DNA from: Pseudomonas sp. W4I3 | GTDB lineage: Bacteria > Pseudomonadota > Gammaproteobacteria > Pseudomonadales > Pseudomonadaceae | Assembly: GCF_030816195.1 (NCBI RefSeq) | Contig: NZ_JAUSXS010000001.1 | Coordinates: 829,501 to 893,500 of the forward strand | Direction: 5' to 3' | Length of the DNA stretch: 64,000 nt | Part shown: in pieces, positions 19,638 to 30,719 of the stretch | Layout: every line of letters starts with the position of its first letter | Position numbering within the stretch: the first letter of the stretch is position 1 | Translations under genes and position numbers: made by a program | Notes under the pieces: generated by a model | Told to the model about the DNA's origin: nothing | Databases searched by the model: none | Seen by the model: the letters and a program-made list of their open reading frames with translations, nothing else

Positions 19638-22600
19638 ATGGATGTTCGACACTTCGCCTTCCTGGCCCGCCAACCTTCTGCTGCTCTGAAGTCGCGAAAC
19701 TCGTTCCTCGGCCTGCCCAAGCGCGGCCTTGCGTTGATCCTCGTCAACGCGCTGTTCTGGCAGCCGCTGCTGGCCCAGGCCGAGGGCATCGTGGTCAGCG
19801 CGCCGGGCACCACCGTGGGTGCGGCGGGCAATGGCGTGCCGGTGGTGAACATCGCCACGCCCAATGGCGCAGGCTTGTCCCATAACCAGTTCCAGCAGTA
19901 CAACGTCGGGCCCAACGGCGTGATCCTCAACAACGCCACCGGTGCGGTGGTGAACACCCAGTTGGGCGGCTACATCGTCGGCAACCCCAACCTCAAGGGC
20001 GGCGCGGCCAGCGTCATCCTCAACGAAGTCAACGGCGGCAGCGCCAGCCAGTTGCGCGGCTACACCGAAGTGGCGGGGCAGTCGGCCAAGGTCATCGTGG
20101 CCAACCCCTACGGGATTACCTGCAGCGGTTGCGGCTTTATCAACACGCCCAACGTGACCCTGACCACCGGCAAACCGGTACTCGACCCGACCGGCCAGCT
20201 GAAAAGCTACCAGGTCGATGGCGGCGCCGTGACCATCGACGGCGAAGGCTTGAACGCCAGCAACGTCGACCGTTTCGACATCATCACCCGCTCGGCCAAA
20301 ATCAACGCGCAGATCAATGCCCGCGAACTTAACGTGATCGCCGGGCGCAACGACGTCGATGCCAAAACGCTCAACGCCACGCCACGCGCTGACGACGGCA
20401 GCGCCAAGCCCGAGCTGGCGATTGACTCCTCGGCACTGGGCGGCATGTACGCCGGCGCGATCAAACTGGTGGGCACCGAAGCGGGCGTGGGCGTGAAGCT
20501 CGACGGCACCCTGGCGGCCAGTGGTGGGGATATCCAGCTCGACGCCAATGGGCGCTTGAGCATGGCGCAGGCGGCGGCCACCGGGAACGTCAAGGTCACG
20601 GCGCGGAATGTCGACCTCACCGACAAGGTCTACGCCAACGGCAACGTGCAGGTCACCAGCGCTCAAGACCTGGTCAACCGCAAAAGCATCGCCGCCGGCC
20701 AGCGCATCGAGCTTAACGCGGCCAACGTGAGCAACCCCGGCATCATCGAAGCCGGCGTCGCCGCCGACAACAGCCGCAACACCACCGGCGACCTGGTGGT
20801 CAACGCGCAAACCGTCACCACCTCCGGCAACCTGCTGGCCAGCCGAGGCCTGGCGATCACCGCCGCGCAAGCGCTGACCAACCAGGGCGCGGTCATCCAG
20901 GCCAAGAACATCGAAGTCAGCAGCGCCAAACTGACCAACCAAGGCGCCACCGCGCGCCTGTTCGGCGAGCAGAGCCTGGCGATCACCTCGCCGGCCATCG
21001 TCAACCTCGGCGGGTTGATTCGGTTCGGCGAAGGCCAGGCCGCCACGCTCAACAGCGCCTCCCTGGACAACCGCCAGGGCCGTATCGAAATGGCCGGTGG
21101 CAGCTTGGTCGTCACCAGCGCCAACCTCAACAACAGCGGCGGGCAAGTCATCGCCAACGACCTCACCGTCAACGCCGGCAACCTGAACAACCAGAACGGC
21201 GTGCTGGTGGGCAAGACCGCCACCGTCAATGCCAGCGACCTCGACAACAGCCTCAAGGGCCTGATCCAGGCGGACGGCGGCGCGCTCAACCTCACCGTTG
21301 CCAACGCCTTCAACAACAACCAGGGTTTCGCCCAGGCCAGCACCGACCTCAACGTGAACGCGGGCAGCCTCAGCAACAACGCAGCCGGCGTGCTCAGCGC
21401 CGACACCGGCAAGTTGACCCTCACCGCCGCGCAACAGCTCAACAACGCCCAGGGCCGCCTGCAGGCCGGGCAGGGCGATATCGAACTGCACACCGCCCAG
21501 CTGAATAACCAGGGCGGTGTGATCGTCGGCAAGCAATTGCTGCTCGACGTCACTGGTGGCGATATCGACAACCGCGCCGGGCGCGTGCTGGGCGACCAGC
21601 TCGACGTGCGCGCATCAGGCCTCGACAACCGCAGCGCCGGCCTGCTGGCCGGTGGCGCACAGGGCGTGAGCCTGCTGCTCAAAGGCCCGGGCCAGTTGCT
21701 CAATGCCCAAGGCCGTATCCAGAGCGAAGGCCTGCTGCAATTGCAGGGCGAGCGTTTCGATAACAGCGCCGGCATCTTGCTGGGCCAGACGGTCGACGTG
21801 ACCGCGCAGACCTTCAACAACAGCAACAAAGGTGCGCTGGTCAGCGATGGCGGCGACGTGGTGCTCAAGGTCAGCGACCTGCTCACCAACGTCGGCGGCC
21901 AGATCGACGCGGGCGAGCGCAGCGTGCTGGTCAAGCAACTCACCACCCTCAACAACGACGGCGGTACCCTGCGCGGCAAGCGCGTGGACATCGCCGCACA
22001 GCACCTGAACAACGACAACGGCCAACTGCTGGCTGGCGCCGAAGGCGTGAGCTACAGCGGCCAGGACCTGAGCAACCGCAAGGGCCTGATCCTCAGCGGT
22101 GGCGCGCCCACCGTACTGACCACCGGTAGCCTGCAAAACCAGGACGGCACCGTGCAAGGCGACAGCCTGAACATCACCGCCGCCAGCGTCGACAACAGCA
22201 ACGGCGGCCTGCTGGCGAGCCTGGTGGGTGACCTGCAACTGACCGTGCAAGCCCTGGCCAACCGTGGCGGCAAACTGTTCGGCAAAGAGCAGCTGACCCT
22301 CAGCGGCGCCACCCTCGACAACAGCGCGGGCGGCCAGATCAGCGGCAACCAGCTCACCCTCACCTCCCGCGACACCCTCACCAACCAGGGCGGCCTGATC
22401 GAAGCCAACCAGGGCCTGACCCTCACCGGCGGCAACCTGGACAACAGCGCCAACGGCCAACTGCGCGCGCTGGGCGGCGCCAGCAGCAGCCTCAACCTCA
22501 GCGGCCAGGTGAACAACCAGAACGGCACCCTCGAATTCGGCAGCCAGGCCTTCAGCCTTGACGCAGCCAGCCTCAACAACCAGAGCGGTATGCTGCAACA

Positions 22601-25600
22601 CGCCGGCACCGGCCTGTTCCACCTTAACACCGCCGGCCTCTCCGGCAGCCAGGGCAATATCCAGGGCATGGGCAGCGCCGACTGGGCGTTCGGCAAAGTC
22701 GACGGCTTGGGCCGCGTGCAACTCAACGAAGTGCTCACCTACAAGAGCGACCAGGCCCTGGCCCTCAAGGCCGGCGACCGCATGGCCAGCGCCAAGGGCT
22801 TGATCCTCAAGGTGGCCAGCCTGGACAACGGCGGCGAACTGCTCAGCGACGGTGACATCAGCATCACCACCGGCGATATCAACAACAGTGGCCGCGTATC
22901 GGCCCTGCAAACCCTCACCGTCGTCGCGAACAATCTCAACCAGAACGGCGGCCGCCTGGCGGCAACCAATGCCCCGCCTGACCCTCAACGGCACCCTGGC
23001 CAACCTCGGTTTCCTCACCGCCCGCCAGCAACTGGATATCGCCGCCGCGCAAATCGACAACCGCGGCACCCTCGGCGCCCAGGGTGCGGTGAACCTCACT
23101 GCGGTCAACGGCATCACCAATGCGGCCGATTCGCTGCTGTTCAGCGGCGGTGACCTTACCCTGCGCGGTAACAGCTTCAGCAACCTTTACGGTGATGTCT
23201 ACACCAAGGGCAACCTGACCTTTACCGCCGTCAATGGCGCGCGCGCGGCAGGTTTCAGCAACCTTTCCGGCACTGTGGAAAGCGAAGGCAATATCGGCAT
23301 CAATGCCGCGTTTGTGGAAAACGCCAAAGCAGAGTTCGAGCTGGGCCAGACACTGACAACCGGCCGTATAGAGTGGGTTTGTGGCCAGCATTGCGCCGGC
23401 CACGACTCGTTCAAGCGCGGTCAAATCAACATTTACCAGACCTACCTGGAGTCGGCGATCAAGGACTCGGCACCTGCTCGCCTGGTCGCTGGCAAAGACG
23501 TGGTCATCCAGGGCGACAACGTTCAGAACCGCTACAGCCTGCTGGCCGCCAATGGCAACCTGAGCATCAGCGCCAATGACCTGCTCAACCAGGGCGCGGG
23601 CACCCGCACCGGCCAAAACACCATCGTCGTGGGTACACCCAAAAGGATCGACATCGATTATTGGGACCAGATGGAGTTTCACGACGTCCCAGCGTTCAAT
23701 GCCGCTGTCGCAGCCGGCAACTTCGACCTGGCGCGGTTTGAAGCACTCAAGGCGCGGTCTTCCGATGACCGCTTTGCCGAGGTCAGCAACGCCACTACCT
23801 GGACCGACAACGGCGGTCCAGGCTACGCGGCCACGCTACAAGCCGGCGGCACGGTCAACCTCAACGTCGCCCGCACCCTGCAAAACGGCACGCTGCACAA
23901 CAACACCCTGGCCCAGTTGACCGGCACCCTCGGCGACGACCAGACCGGCATCCCCGTCGGCGGCATCAACATCAACCTGAGCAAACACGCCAACGACCCG
24001 AGCGCCCAGGCGCCCGGCAGCGTATTGCCTGTAGTGGGCGTGGCCCCCGGCGGCGGCTTCGTGCCCGTGGACTACACCGGCACCGCCTTCGCCCCGGTCG
24101 ACCCCACCACTTCGCCCACCTTCCAACTGCCCAAGGGCGAGTACGGCCTGTTCGTCAAGAACGCCGACCCCACCAGCCACTACCTGATCGAGACCAACCC
24201 CGAGTTCACCTCGGTGTCGGGCTTCTTCAGCTCCGACTACATGCTCGGCAAACTCGGCTTCAACTCCGACAACGCCTGGCGCCGCCTCGGTGACGGCCAG
24301 TACGAAACCCGCCTGATCCGCGACGCCGTGCTCGCGCAAACCGGCCAACGCTTCCTCGCCGGCGGCCTGTACAGCGACGCCGACCAGTTCCGTTACCTGA
24401 TGGACAACGCACTGGCCAGCAAAGACGCCCTGCGCCTGAGCCTCGGCGTGTCCCTCACCGGCCAGCAAGTCGGCGCTCTGACCCACGACATCGTGTGGAT
24501 GGAAAACCGCGTCATCGACGGCCAGACCGTGCTCGTCCCGGTGCTCTACCTGGCCCAGGCCGACTCGCGCAACGTGCGCGGCAACAGCCTGATCCAGGGC
24601 CGCGACCTCAACCTGGTCACCGGCGGCGACCTGATCAACGTCGGCACCCTGCGCGCCAGCAACAACCTCTCCGCCATCAGCAGCGGCAGTATCTACACCG
24701 GCGGCCTGGTCGAAGCCGGCAACAACCTCAACCTGCTGGCCCAGGACAGCATCCGCAACGCCATGGCCGGCGAAATCCGCGGCAAGCAAGTCAGCCTCAC
24801 CGCACTCAAAGGCGATGTCATCAACGACAACACCGCCATCCAGGTACGTGACGGCGCCGGCATGCGCACCCTCACCGACACCAGCGCCGGCACCATCGTC
24901 GCCCGCGAAAACCTCGCCATCGACGCCGGCCGCGACCTCACCAACCGCGGTGCCCTCACCGCCGGCAACGACGCCATCCTCACCGCCGGCCGCGACCTCA
25001 ACCTCATCGCCGCCAGCGATACCCGCGTGAAACACGAGTTCAGCGACGGCGGGCACAAATCCAGCATCACCACCGACGTCAAAAACCTCGCGGCCAGCGT
25101 CACGGCAGGCGGCAGCATCAACCTGCAGGCCGGGCAAGACGTCAACATCATCGGCAGCAACGCCACGGCGGGTAAGGACCTCAACATCGCCGCCGGCCGC
25201 GACGTCAACGTCGCCTCGGTCAGCGACATGCACAACGTCGAAGGCAAGGAAAAAGACGGCAAAAAACGCATCAAGACCTCAGACGACCAGACTACTCAAG
25301 TGGCGAGCGTGCTGACGGCGGGTGGGGATTTTGTCAGCCAGGCTGGGCGTGACACCGCGATCGTGGCGAGCAGGATCAGTGCGGGGAATGAGGCTTATCT
25401 GTATAGCGGGGATAAGTTGAGTTTGTTGGCGGCTGAGAACAGTACGCATACGTTGTATGACATGAAGAAAAACAGCGGCTGGGGTTCCAAGAAGACCCAG
25501 CGCGACGAGGTCACTCGCATTACCAACGTCGGTACTGAAATCAAGTCCGGCGGCGATCTGATACTCAAGAGTGAAGGCGATCAGACCTATCAACTTGCCA

Positions 25601-27889
25601 AGCTTCAAAGCGGCAAGGACATCACCTTGGATAGTGGTGGCGCGATTACTTTTGAAGCGGTCAAAGACCTGCATCAGGAGAGCCATGAGAAGAGCAATAA
25701 CAATGCGTTCTGGGTTTCCTCCAAAGGTAAAGGCAACACCGACGAAACCGTCCGCCAGAGTCAGCTGATCGCCGAAGGCAATGTGGCAATCAAAGCTGTC
25801 GCCGGTTTGAAGATCGACATTAACCAGGTCAATCAGGAGACAGTCAGCCAATCCATTGATGCGATGGTTAAGGCCGATCCGCAGTTGGCTTGGATCAAGG
25901 ACGCTGAGAAGCGTGGCGATGTGGACTGGAGGCAGGTCAAGGAGATCCACGACAGCTTCAAATACAGCAACTCGGGCTTGGGGCCGGCTTCGCAGATCAT
26001 TATTGCGATTGTGATGGCGGCAGTGGTTGGGCCGCTGGCGGCAGGCGCAATGGGCACTGCTACTGGAGGCATGGTTGCTGCCGGAACCATTTCCGTAGAA
26101 ACGGCGGCCGGTATTTCAGCTGCGGCAGGTGCCGTTGCAGCAGGGGCAGCGACCAATGCAACCGTCAGTGTCGTTAATAACCGAGGCAACCTGGGCGCGG
26201 TATTCAAGGACGTAACCTCTTCGGATGCGATGAAGGGATACGTTATTGCAGGAGCAACAGCCGGTCTGACTGCCGCTTATTTCGATGGTTGGACGGGTAC
26301 AAAGACCGAGTACGGGACAGGGAATATTACGTCTCCGCCTTTGAATACATGGGCCGGGGCAGGGCAGTTTGCTGCGAATCAGACGTTGCAGAACGGTACG
26401 TCGATGCTTGTTGGCAAGGCTTTAGGACAAGGTGGAAGTGGCAGTGACGCGCTGAAAAGCGCGCTATTCAACACGCTTGCGGCAGTCAGCTTTAATGCTG
26501 TGGGGGACTATACAAAAGGGCGTTTGACCGAGGGCTATCCACCAAAAATTATTGTGCATGCGATGGTAGGTGGCTTGCTTGCGGAAGCTACCGGAGGCGA
26601 TTTTAAAACCGGTGCTTTAGCGGCGGGCGTGAATGAGGCAGTAGTTGGGCATTTGAGTTCATTAGTTCGTGGCGATAAGACCCTGCTTTCCATGAGCTCT
26701 CAAGTAATAGGTGTACTCGCTGCGGCCACGCAGGAAGACGCTGACGCGGAATCCTTGGAAAAGGGTGGCTGGATAGCGAAGAATGCTACTCAATACAATC
26801 ACTCGTTGCACGAAATGCAGACCGTGGCGCTGGATGAGCTACGTCGACGCAACCCCGAGAACAAGGCGAAGTATGACGCTGCAGCATGTGCATTGACCCA
26901 TTGCAGTGCGTCTGTTCCTGCGAGTGACAAGAATTACAAAACGCTTGTTGATCTAGAGAACCAGGGTAAGGAATTTTACTGAGGAAATTGCGTTACTCAA
27001 AAGCACAGGGCAATTTGATTACACTTTCAAAGATCGCGTAGACGACGCCCTAAGTGCGAACGACGAGTTACTTACAAATCTCGGGCATACTACAAGTGCA
27101 ATTGGCGGGGCGGGAGCAGGCACGCTGTCTTACATTGGTATGGTAGGTTCCTCCCCAGCCTGTGTGAGCGTTGTTGGTTGCGCTGCTCCATTCACTTTTG
27201 GCGCTTTCGGCACCGTCGCGTTCGCAGGTGCAGCTGATTCGTACGACCAGATCGGTGCACCTTACACATCAACAGAGGGTGACCGAGTTTTAGCTTCGCT
27301 TCACCCTGAGCAATACCCGGGAGAGGCTAACCCCCTGGGAGATCTAAGCTATAGAGCGGCCGAGTCGTTGGCGGAGCTGGCAGCTGCGCATTATGCAGGT
27401 AAGGCACTGTCCGGGGAGCTTTCTTCAGCTTTGAAAGGGAGTTCCCCTCCGTCCAAGGTTGTCGAAACTTCACCAAAAGGACAGCCTTCCATTGGTGCAA
27501 CAGCTGATAACGAAGCCGCAGGCTACTCTTACTATGATCAATTTAAAGCCGGTGACGGCGGCTGGGCATGGCCTAAAGATCTTGGTTTTGCCGGTGCTCG
27601 CGATAAGGGAACGTTACCTGTCGGTACAAAATTAGACCGTTATGGCTCACCGGACGGATCATTCCTCTCACCTCTGGGTGTCCCTTTTGAGCAGAGAGCC
27701 TTGGCTCCTGGCTCAAGAGCCTCGGACTACCATCAATACGAAGTTATGAAACCGCTGCCTGTTGTAAGAGGTGAAATCGCGCCGGCCTTCGGTGAGCCAG
27801 GTGGAGGCGTTCAAATTTTGCCGGATTTTGCAGAAAGATATAATGTGAAAAGGTTGATCGAAGAAGGTTATCTGAGGAGAACGAATTAA
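19638..27889 (+). pseudogene. Second CdiA (TpsA 2) with TNT NAD-glycohydrolase toxin tip, broken by two 1-base indels
   Basis: This would be a protein of about 2750 residues. Residues 1-330 are almost identical to TpsA 1 (signal peptide, TPS domain, NPNL and NPYGI motifs); the filament then diverges. Frame 1 runs 19638 to about 22972, frame 2 to 26982, frame 3 to 27889. Each junction is a homopolymer (CCCC at 22972-22975, TTTT at 26974-26977) and dropping one base from each restores continuous sequence. The pretoxin motif ATQYNHSLH lies near 26790. The tip (about 27550-27880) is a TNT domain: LDRYG, FLSPLGVPF, QRAL, YEVMKPLPV, IAPAFGEPGGGVQ, with the two Arg and the Gln positions that TNT enzymes conserve. 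TNT toxins hydrolyse NAD+/NADP+. If the indels are real, no toxin is exported. Confidence 0.88.
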
Positions 27890-27890
27890 T

Positions 27891-28298
27891 ATGGTTTCCA
27901 ATGTCGGTGAACTGCAGCAAGCCGTGGATTTGATAGGTGATAAGTTGGGGGCGCCTAGGTCTATGCTGCTGGTCAGAGTGAGCTCTCCGGAGGATGGGAC
28001 TCCTCACGTGGAGATAAAAAGTGATGGTTTTGAATATATTTCCTCAGAAAGGGGTTATGAGATTTTCAGAAAGCACACGCGTTCTCTGGATGAACTTCTC
28101 TTTTGGATAATTAGTCGTGTAGCTTTCGATATGGCGGTGGAGTACGAACTTCATCATCGTGTAACTGGAAAAGACTCCAGAAGAATGATTTTTGAAAAGT
28201 ACATCTCGGAACTTGGGAAGATTAATAAGGAGTGGGAAAAAAAAGCGTCCGATGAAATCGAGGCGATACTGATCAGCGCTCCATTTGTAGATAATTGA
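27891..28298 (+). CDS. Imm63-like immunity protein, partner of the TNT toxin
   Basis: A 135-residue cytoplasmic protein starting 1 base after the toxin stop (TAATATG). The run from FEYISSERGYEIFRKHT through SLDELLFWIISRVAF to RRMIFEKYISELGKIN has the Imm63 pattern (ERG, DELLxW, helical LGxINxEW end), a family found next to TNT-domain toxins. It should neutralise the NAD-degrading toxin by direct binding. The gene is intact although the toxin gene is broken, as expected if sister cells with an active allele exist. Confidence 0.82.
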   Translation: MVSNVGELQQAVDLIGDKLGAPRSMLLVRVSSPEDGTPHVEIKSDGFEYISSERGYEIFRKHTRSLDELLFWIISRVAFDMAVEYELHHRVTGKDSRRMIFEKYISELGKINKEWEKKASDEIEAILISAPFVDN

Positions 28299-28475
28299 GA
28301 TTTGAGGAAATGACCCAAAAAAGAGAACGAGAAATGGGGCGGATTTTTATTTGATTTCGAGGTGGAGGAATAGTGATCAGAGCACGCTTTCGCGTTTTTT
28401 AGATTTCAGCAGAGTTGCTATTTGGTTGGCCTGTTGATAGACGGCTAAGCTGTAAACTCTTATTCAGTTAGTGGG
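28299..28475. repeat. Left copy of RAYT leader sequence
   Basis: There is no gene here. The right half (about 28394-28475, GGCCTGTTGATAGACGGCTAAG and neighbours) repeats the leader just ahead of the RAYT gene (28502-28617), with a 33-base gap in the alignment. It may be the remains of an earlier RAYT-type insertion or a local duplication. Confidence 0.6.
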
Positions 28476-29313
28476 AATAGGGGTCAGACCACGGTCTTGC
28501 ATTTTTTAGAGTTTAGCGGAATTGCTCTTTAAAAATATGATTTATTTTTTGTAATTATTCTATTTCGGTGGCCTGTTGATCAGCGGCTAAGCTGTTAACT
28601 CTTATCAAGTTAGGGGGGGTTATATGGCTCGCCGTCCTAGGGTTTTACTGCCGGGTATCCCGTTGCATATTATACAGCGGGAAATAATCGGTCTGCGTGT
28701 TTTCATTCAAATGAAGACTACATTTTTTACATTGATATATTAGCCGTGCTTGCTCAACTGTATGGCTGTAAAGTTCATCTGTTGTTGACTCCCACCTGCT
28801 GCGCAGGGGCTGGCCTATTTATGAAGGGGGCGGGGCAGCGATATGTTCAATATGTCAATCGAACATATCAACGAACGGGCACTTTGGGGGAAGACCGTTT
28901 CCGCTCCTGTTTGGTTCAACAAGACAACTATGGTTTAGCGTGCTATCGATATATCGAAATGAACGCGGTCAGAGCGGGTATGGTTGCCCATCCGGGCGAT
29001 TATCGCTGGAACAGCTATAGGGCAACCGCACAAGGCGAGCTATCAGACTTTATACGCCCGTATGTGGTTTATAGCGAGTTAGGTAGCGGTACCACGCAAC
29101 GAGCCGAAGCTTATCGGTCTATATTCAAGGATCTGCTTTCACCTGTATTGATAGAACAAATTCGATCTTATACTAACGGTAATTACGTTCTGGGCGATCA
29201 GAAGTTTGCGTCGGAGATCGCAAATATTTTAGGTAAGAGAGTTTCACCGAGTATGTCAGGGCGCCCGAAAAGTCCGAGGTAAAGAATAGAAAAATAGTGG
29301 TCTGACCCCTATT
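28476..29313 (+). mobile_element. RAYT-type element bounded by 17-bp inverted repeats
   Basis: Perfect inverted repeats AATAGGGGTCAGACCAC (28476-28492) and its complement (29297-29313) enclose a leader and one decayed IS200-like transposase gene. The right end abuts the tail of a toxin reading frame, so the element appears to have split a CDI module. Confidence 0.8.
28624..29282 (+). pseudogene. REP-associated tyrosine transposase (RAYT), decayed
   Basis: The N-terminus MARRPRVLLPGIPLHIIQR and the C-terminal block RTGTLGEDRFRS, CYRYIEMNAVRAGMV, YRWNSYRA are typical of RAYT (Y1, IS200-like) transposases, which act on REP palindromes. There are two lesions. One G is missing from the GGG run at 28679-28681, where GGGG would read QRGNNRSACFHSNEDY. 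About 30 bases have been lost across the HUH motif: the text runs GCKVHLLLTP where family members have an HAYVLMTNHVHLL-like stretch, consistent with recombination between two GTTCAT repeats. The catalytic His pair is therefore incomplete and the enzyme dead. A strong GGGGGGG ribosome binding site precedes the start. Confidence 0.87.
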
Positions 29314-29316
29314 TGT

Positions 29317-29406
29317 TCTAATGGTCGGGGCTTCGTCGATAAACAGTATTGTGGAGAAGTAAGTGCCGACGGAAAAGTTGTATGGTTTTGGATTTTAGAT
29401 AAGTAG
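29317..29406 (+). pseudogene. 3' tail of a displaced CDI toxin
   Basis: About 29 codons (reading NGRGFVDKQYCGEVSADGKV, ending FWILDK and stop) are open from the RAYT end to TAG at 29404. They are followed after 8 bases by a small gene. The layout, toxin tip then immunity gene, repeats that of the other modules here. There is no start codon of its own; it is too short to name the toxin. Confidence 0.5.
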
Positions 29407-29414
29407 GTATCAGC

Positions 29415-29777
29415 ATGTCGAATGATGTATTTGGATATGTTTTTCCGCCACCCAGCCCAGACGCTTTGGTAACGTTGGATAAATATATTTCCGAAAGCGA
29501 TCTGGGGATATTTAAAATTAGCAGCGCGGAGCTATTTAATTATCCGCCGCAGTTGTTGCCAAGCGAAGAAACTTTTGTGTTTCTAATTGGGGATAGACCC
29601 GGGTATCCCAATGCGACGTATTTGACTGACTATAACCAGTATGATCCGCTGTATTCGGATATTGGGTTTCCTAGTGATCCGGTAGAAAGAGTTAAAATTT
29701 TATTGGCGGCGATTTTTAAGATTATTGCAATTTGTGAATGTAAAAAGCTTGTGTTTTCAATTTCAGACAGTAGCTAA
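29415..29777 (+). CDS. Putative immunity protein of the truncated toxin
   Basis: A 120-residue acidic protein starting MSNDVFGYVFPPPSPDAL, with no signal peptide or membrane segment. It is AT-rich, with an ATG start 8 bases after the toxin-tail stop. I recognise no family. It is probably a retained orphan immunity gene, which would still protect against neighbours that carry the lost toxin. Confidence 0.6.
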   Translation: MSNDVFGYVFPPPSPDALVTLDKYISESDLGIFKISSAELFNYPPQLLPSEETFVFLIGDRPGYPNATYLTDYNQYDPLYSDIGFPSDPVERVKILLAAIFKIIAICECKKLVFSISDSS

Positions 29778-30073
29778 ATAGAAGTAATTAAAAAATTGAT
29801 GTTTTTAGTGTTGTTGATGTCGTTTTGTCAGATTTTGAACGTGCGCAGGCCCCTCCGGACACCTTATACGAAGTTTCTATAGAATAAGTTAAATGGGCAG
29901 AGAAAAGTCAGGGCCTGACGTGATGATGTTCTTTGTTCTTTGTCGGTACGGCATGGCAGCGGAAATGAGATTATGACGGTAGAGGAAAGCGGGCGGATTT
30001 ATTTAATATTAACTGGAAGACGCATTAAATAAACATAGCCCCTTTATAGTCCGGCGCTGCTTGAGGATAAAAA
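29778..30073. other. AT-rich intergenic region with a possible coding remnant
   Basis: There is no complete gene. A short open stretch at 29813-29887 (VDVVLSDFERAQAPPDTLY and end) has sensible residue use and may be the tail of another toxin or immunity gene. Nothing else was recognised. Confidence 0.35.
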
Positions 30074-30718
30074 GTGGACGACAAGATAAATGAACTGCTG
30101 CATTTCGTCCCCCAGCATGCCGATTATGCTGTGGACGCTACAGATCTGGACTCGGAAGATATCCCCGACCGTCGAATAGCGGGCGTGACCGAGTTGCTCA
30201 GTACTCATCCCGATGAGGGCGTGCGGCTGTTGGCCGCGCGTTTGTTGACGAGTTGGGGCGTACAAGAAGGATTGAGCTATACGGTTCATATCGTTGACCA
30301 CTTCGAGGCATTCGGAGGGTTTGATTCACATCGGTTGCACGGCCACGACGAGACCTTCAAGTTTGTGCTGAGGTCGTTAGTGGGTTACTTCTGCAGACTG
30401 GCAGATGCAGGTGAAAGCGAAAAAGCACGGGCTGACATCTATGAACCAATGGTGAAAATCATCCATCTGTCGAATGACCGCCCTTTTGAAATCGCTGATA
30501 TGTTTTGGTTGGTCAAGCGCGAAGAATTCAGGGATTTCATTCCTGCGTTGCGTGAGCATTTGTTGGCTATTAGCGCGCATCCTGAGCTTCACCGATGGAA
30601 AATTTATGATGTTTTGGAGCTTTTATTAAAAGTGGATGCTGAGTTCGCTTCTGGATTCTTGAAGCGGGTCGGCAAGTCACATGACGACTTCAACTTGAAT
30701 AAAACATTAAAGGACTGA
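30074..30718 (+). CDS. HEAT-like helical-repeat protein, possible immunity protein
   Basis: A 214-residue, mostly helical acidic protein. GTG start with GAGGAT 6 bases ahead. The segment VTELLSTHPDEGVRLLAARLLTSWG resembles a HEAT repeat, and further helix pairs follow (LREHLLAI, YDVLELLLKV). Helical-repeat proteins of this size are common at the end of CDI and T6SS immunity arrays; whether this one is an immunity protein is inferred from its place at the end of the locus. It is followed after 1 base by a lipoprotein gene whose ribosome binding site (AAAGGA) lies within its last codons. Confidence 0.6.
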   Translation: MDDKINELLHFVPQHADYAVDATDLDSEDIPDRRIAGVTELLSTHPDEGVRLLAARLLTSWGVQEGLSYTVHIVDHFEAFGGFDSHRLHGHDETFKFVLRSLVGYFCRLADAGESEKARADIYEPMVKIIHLSNDRPFEIADMFWLVKREEFRDFIPALREHLLAISAHPELHRWKIYDVLELLLKVDAEFASGFLKRVGKSHDDFNLNKTLKD

Positions 30719-30719
30719 T

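Noticed and set aside
23836..25233. 465-codon minus-strand frame opposite cdiA-2
   Set aside because: Low-complexity Val/Ala/Gly/Asp text mirroring the haemagglutinin repeats.
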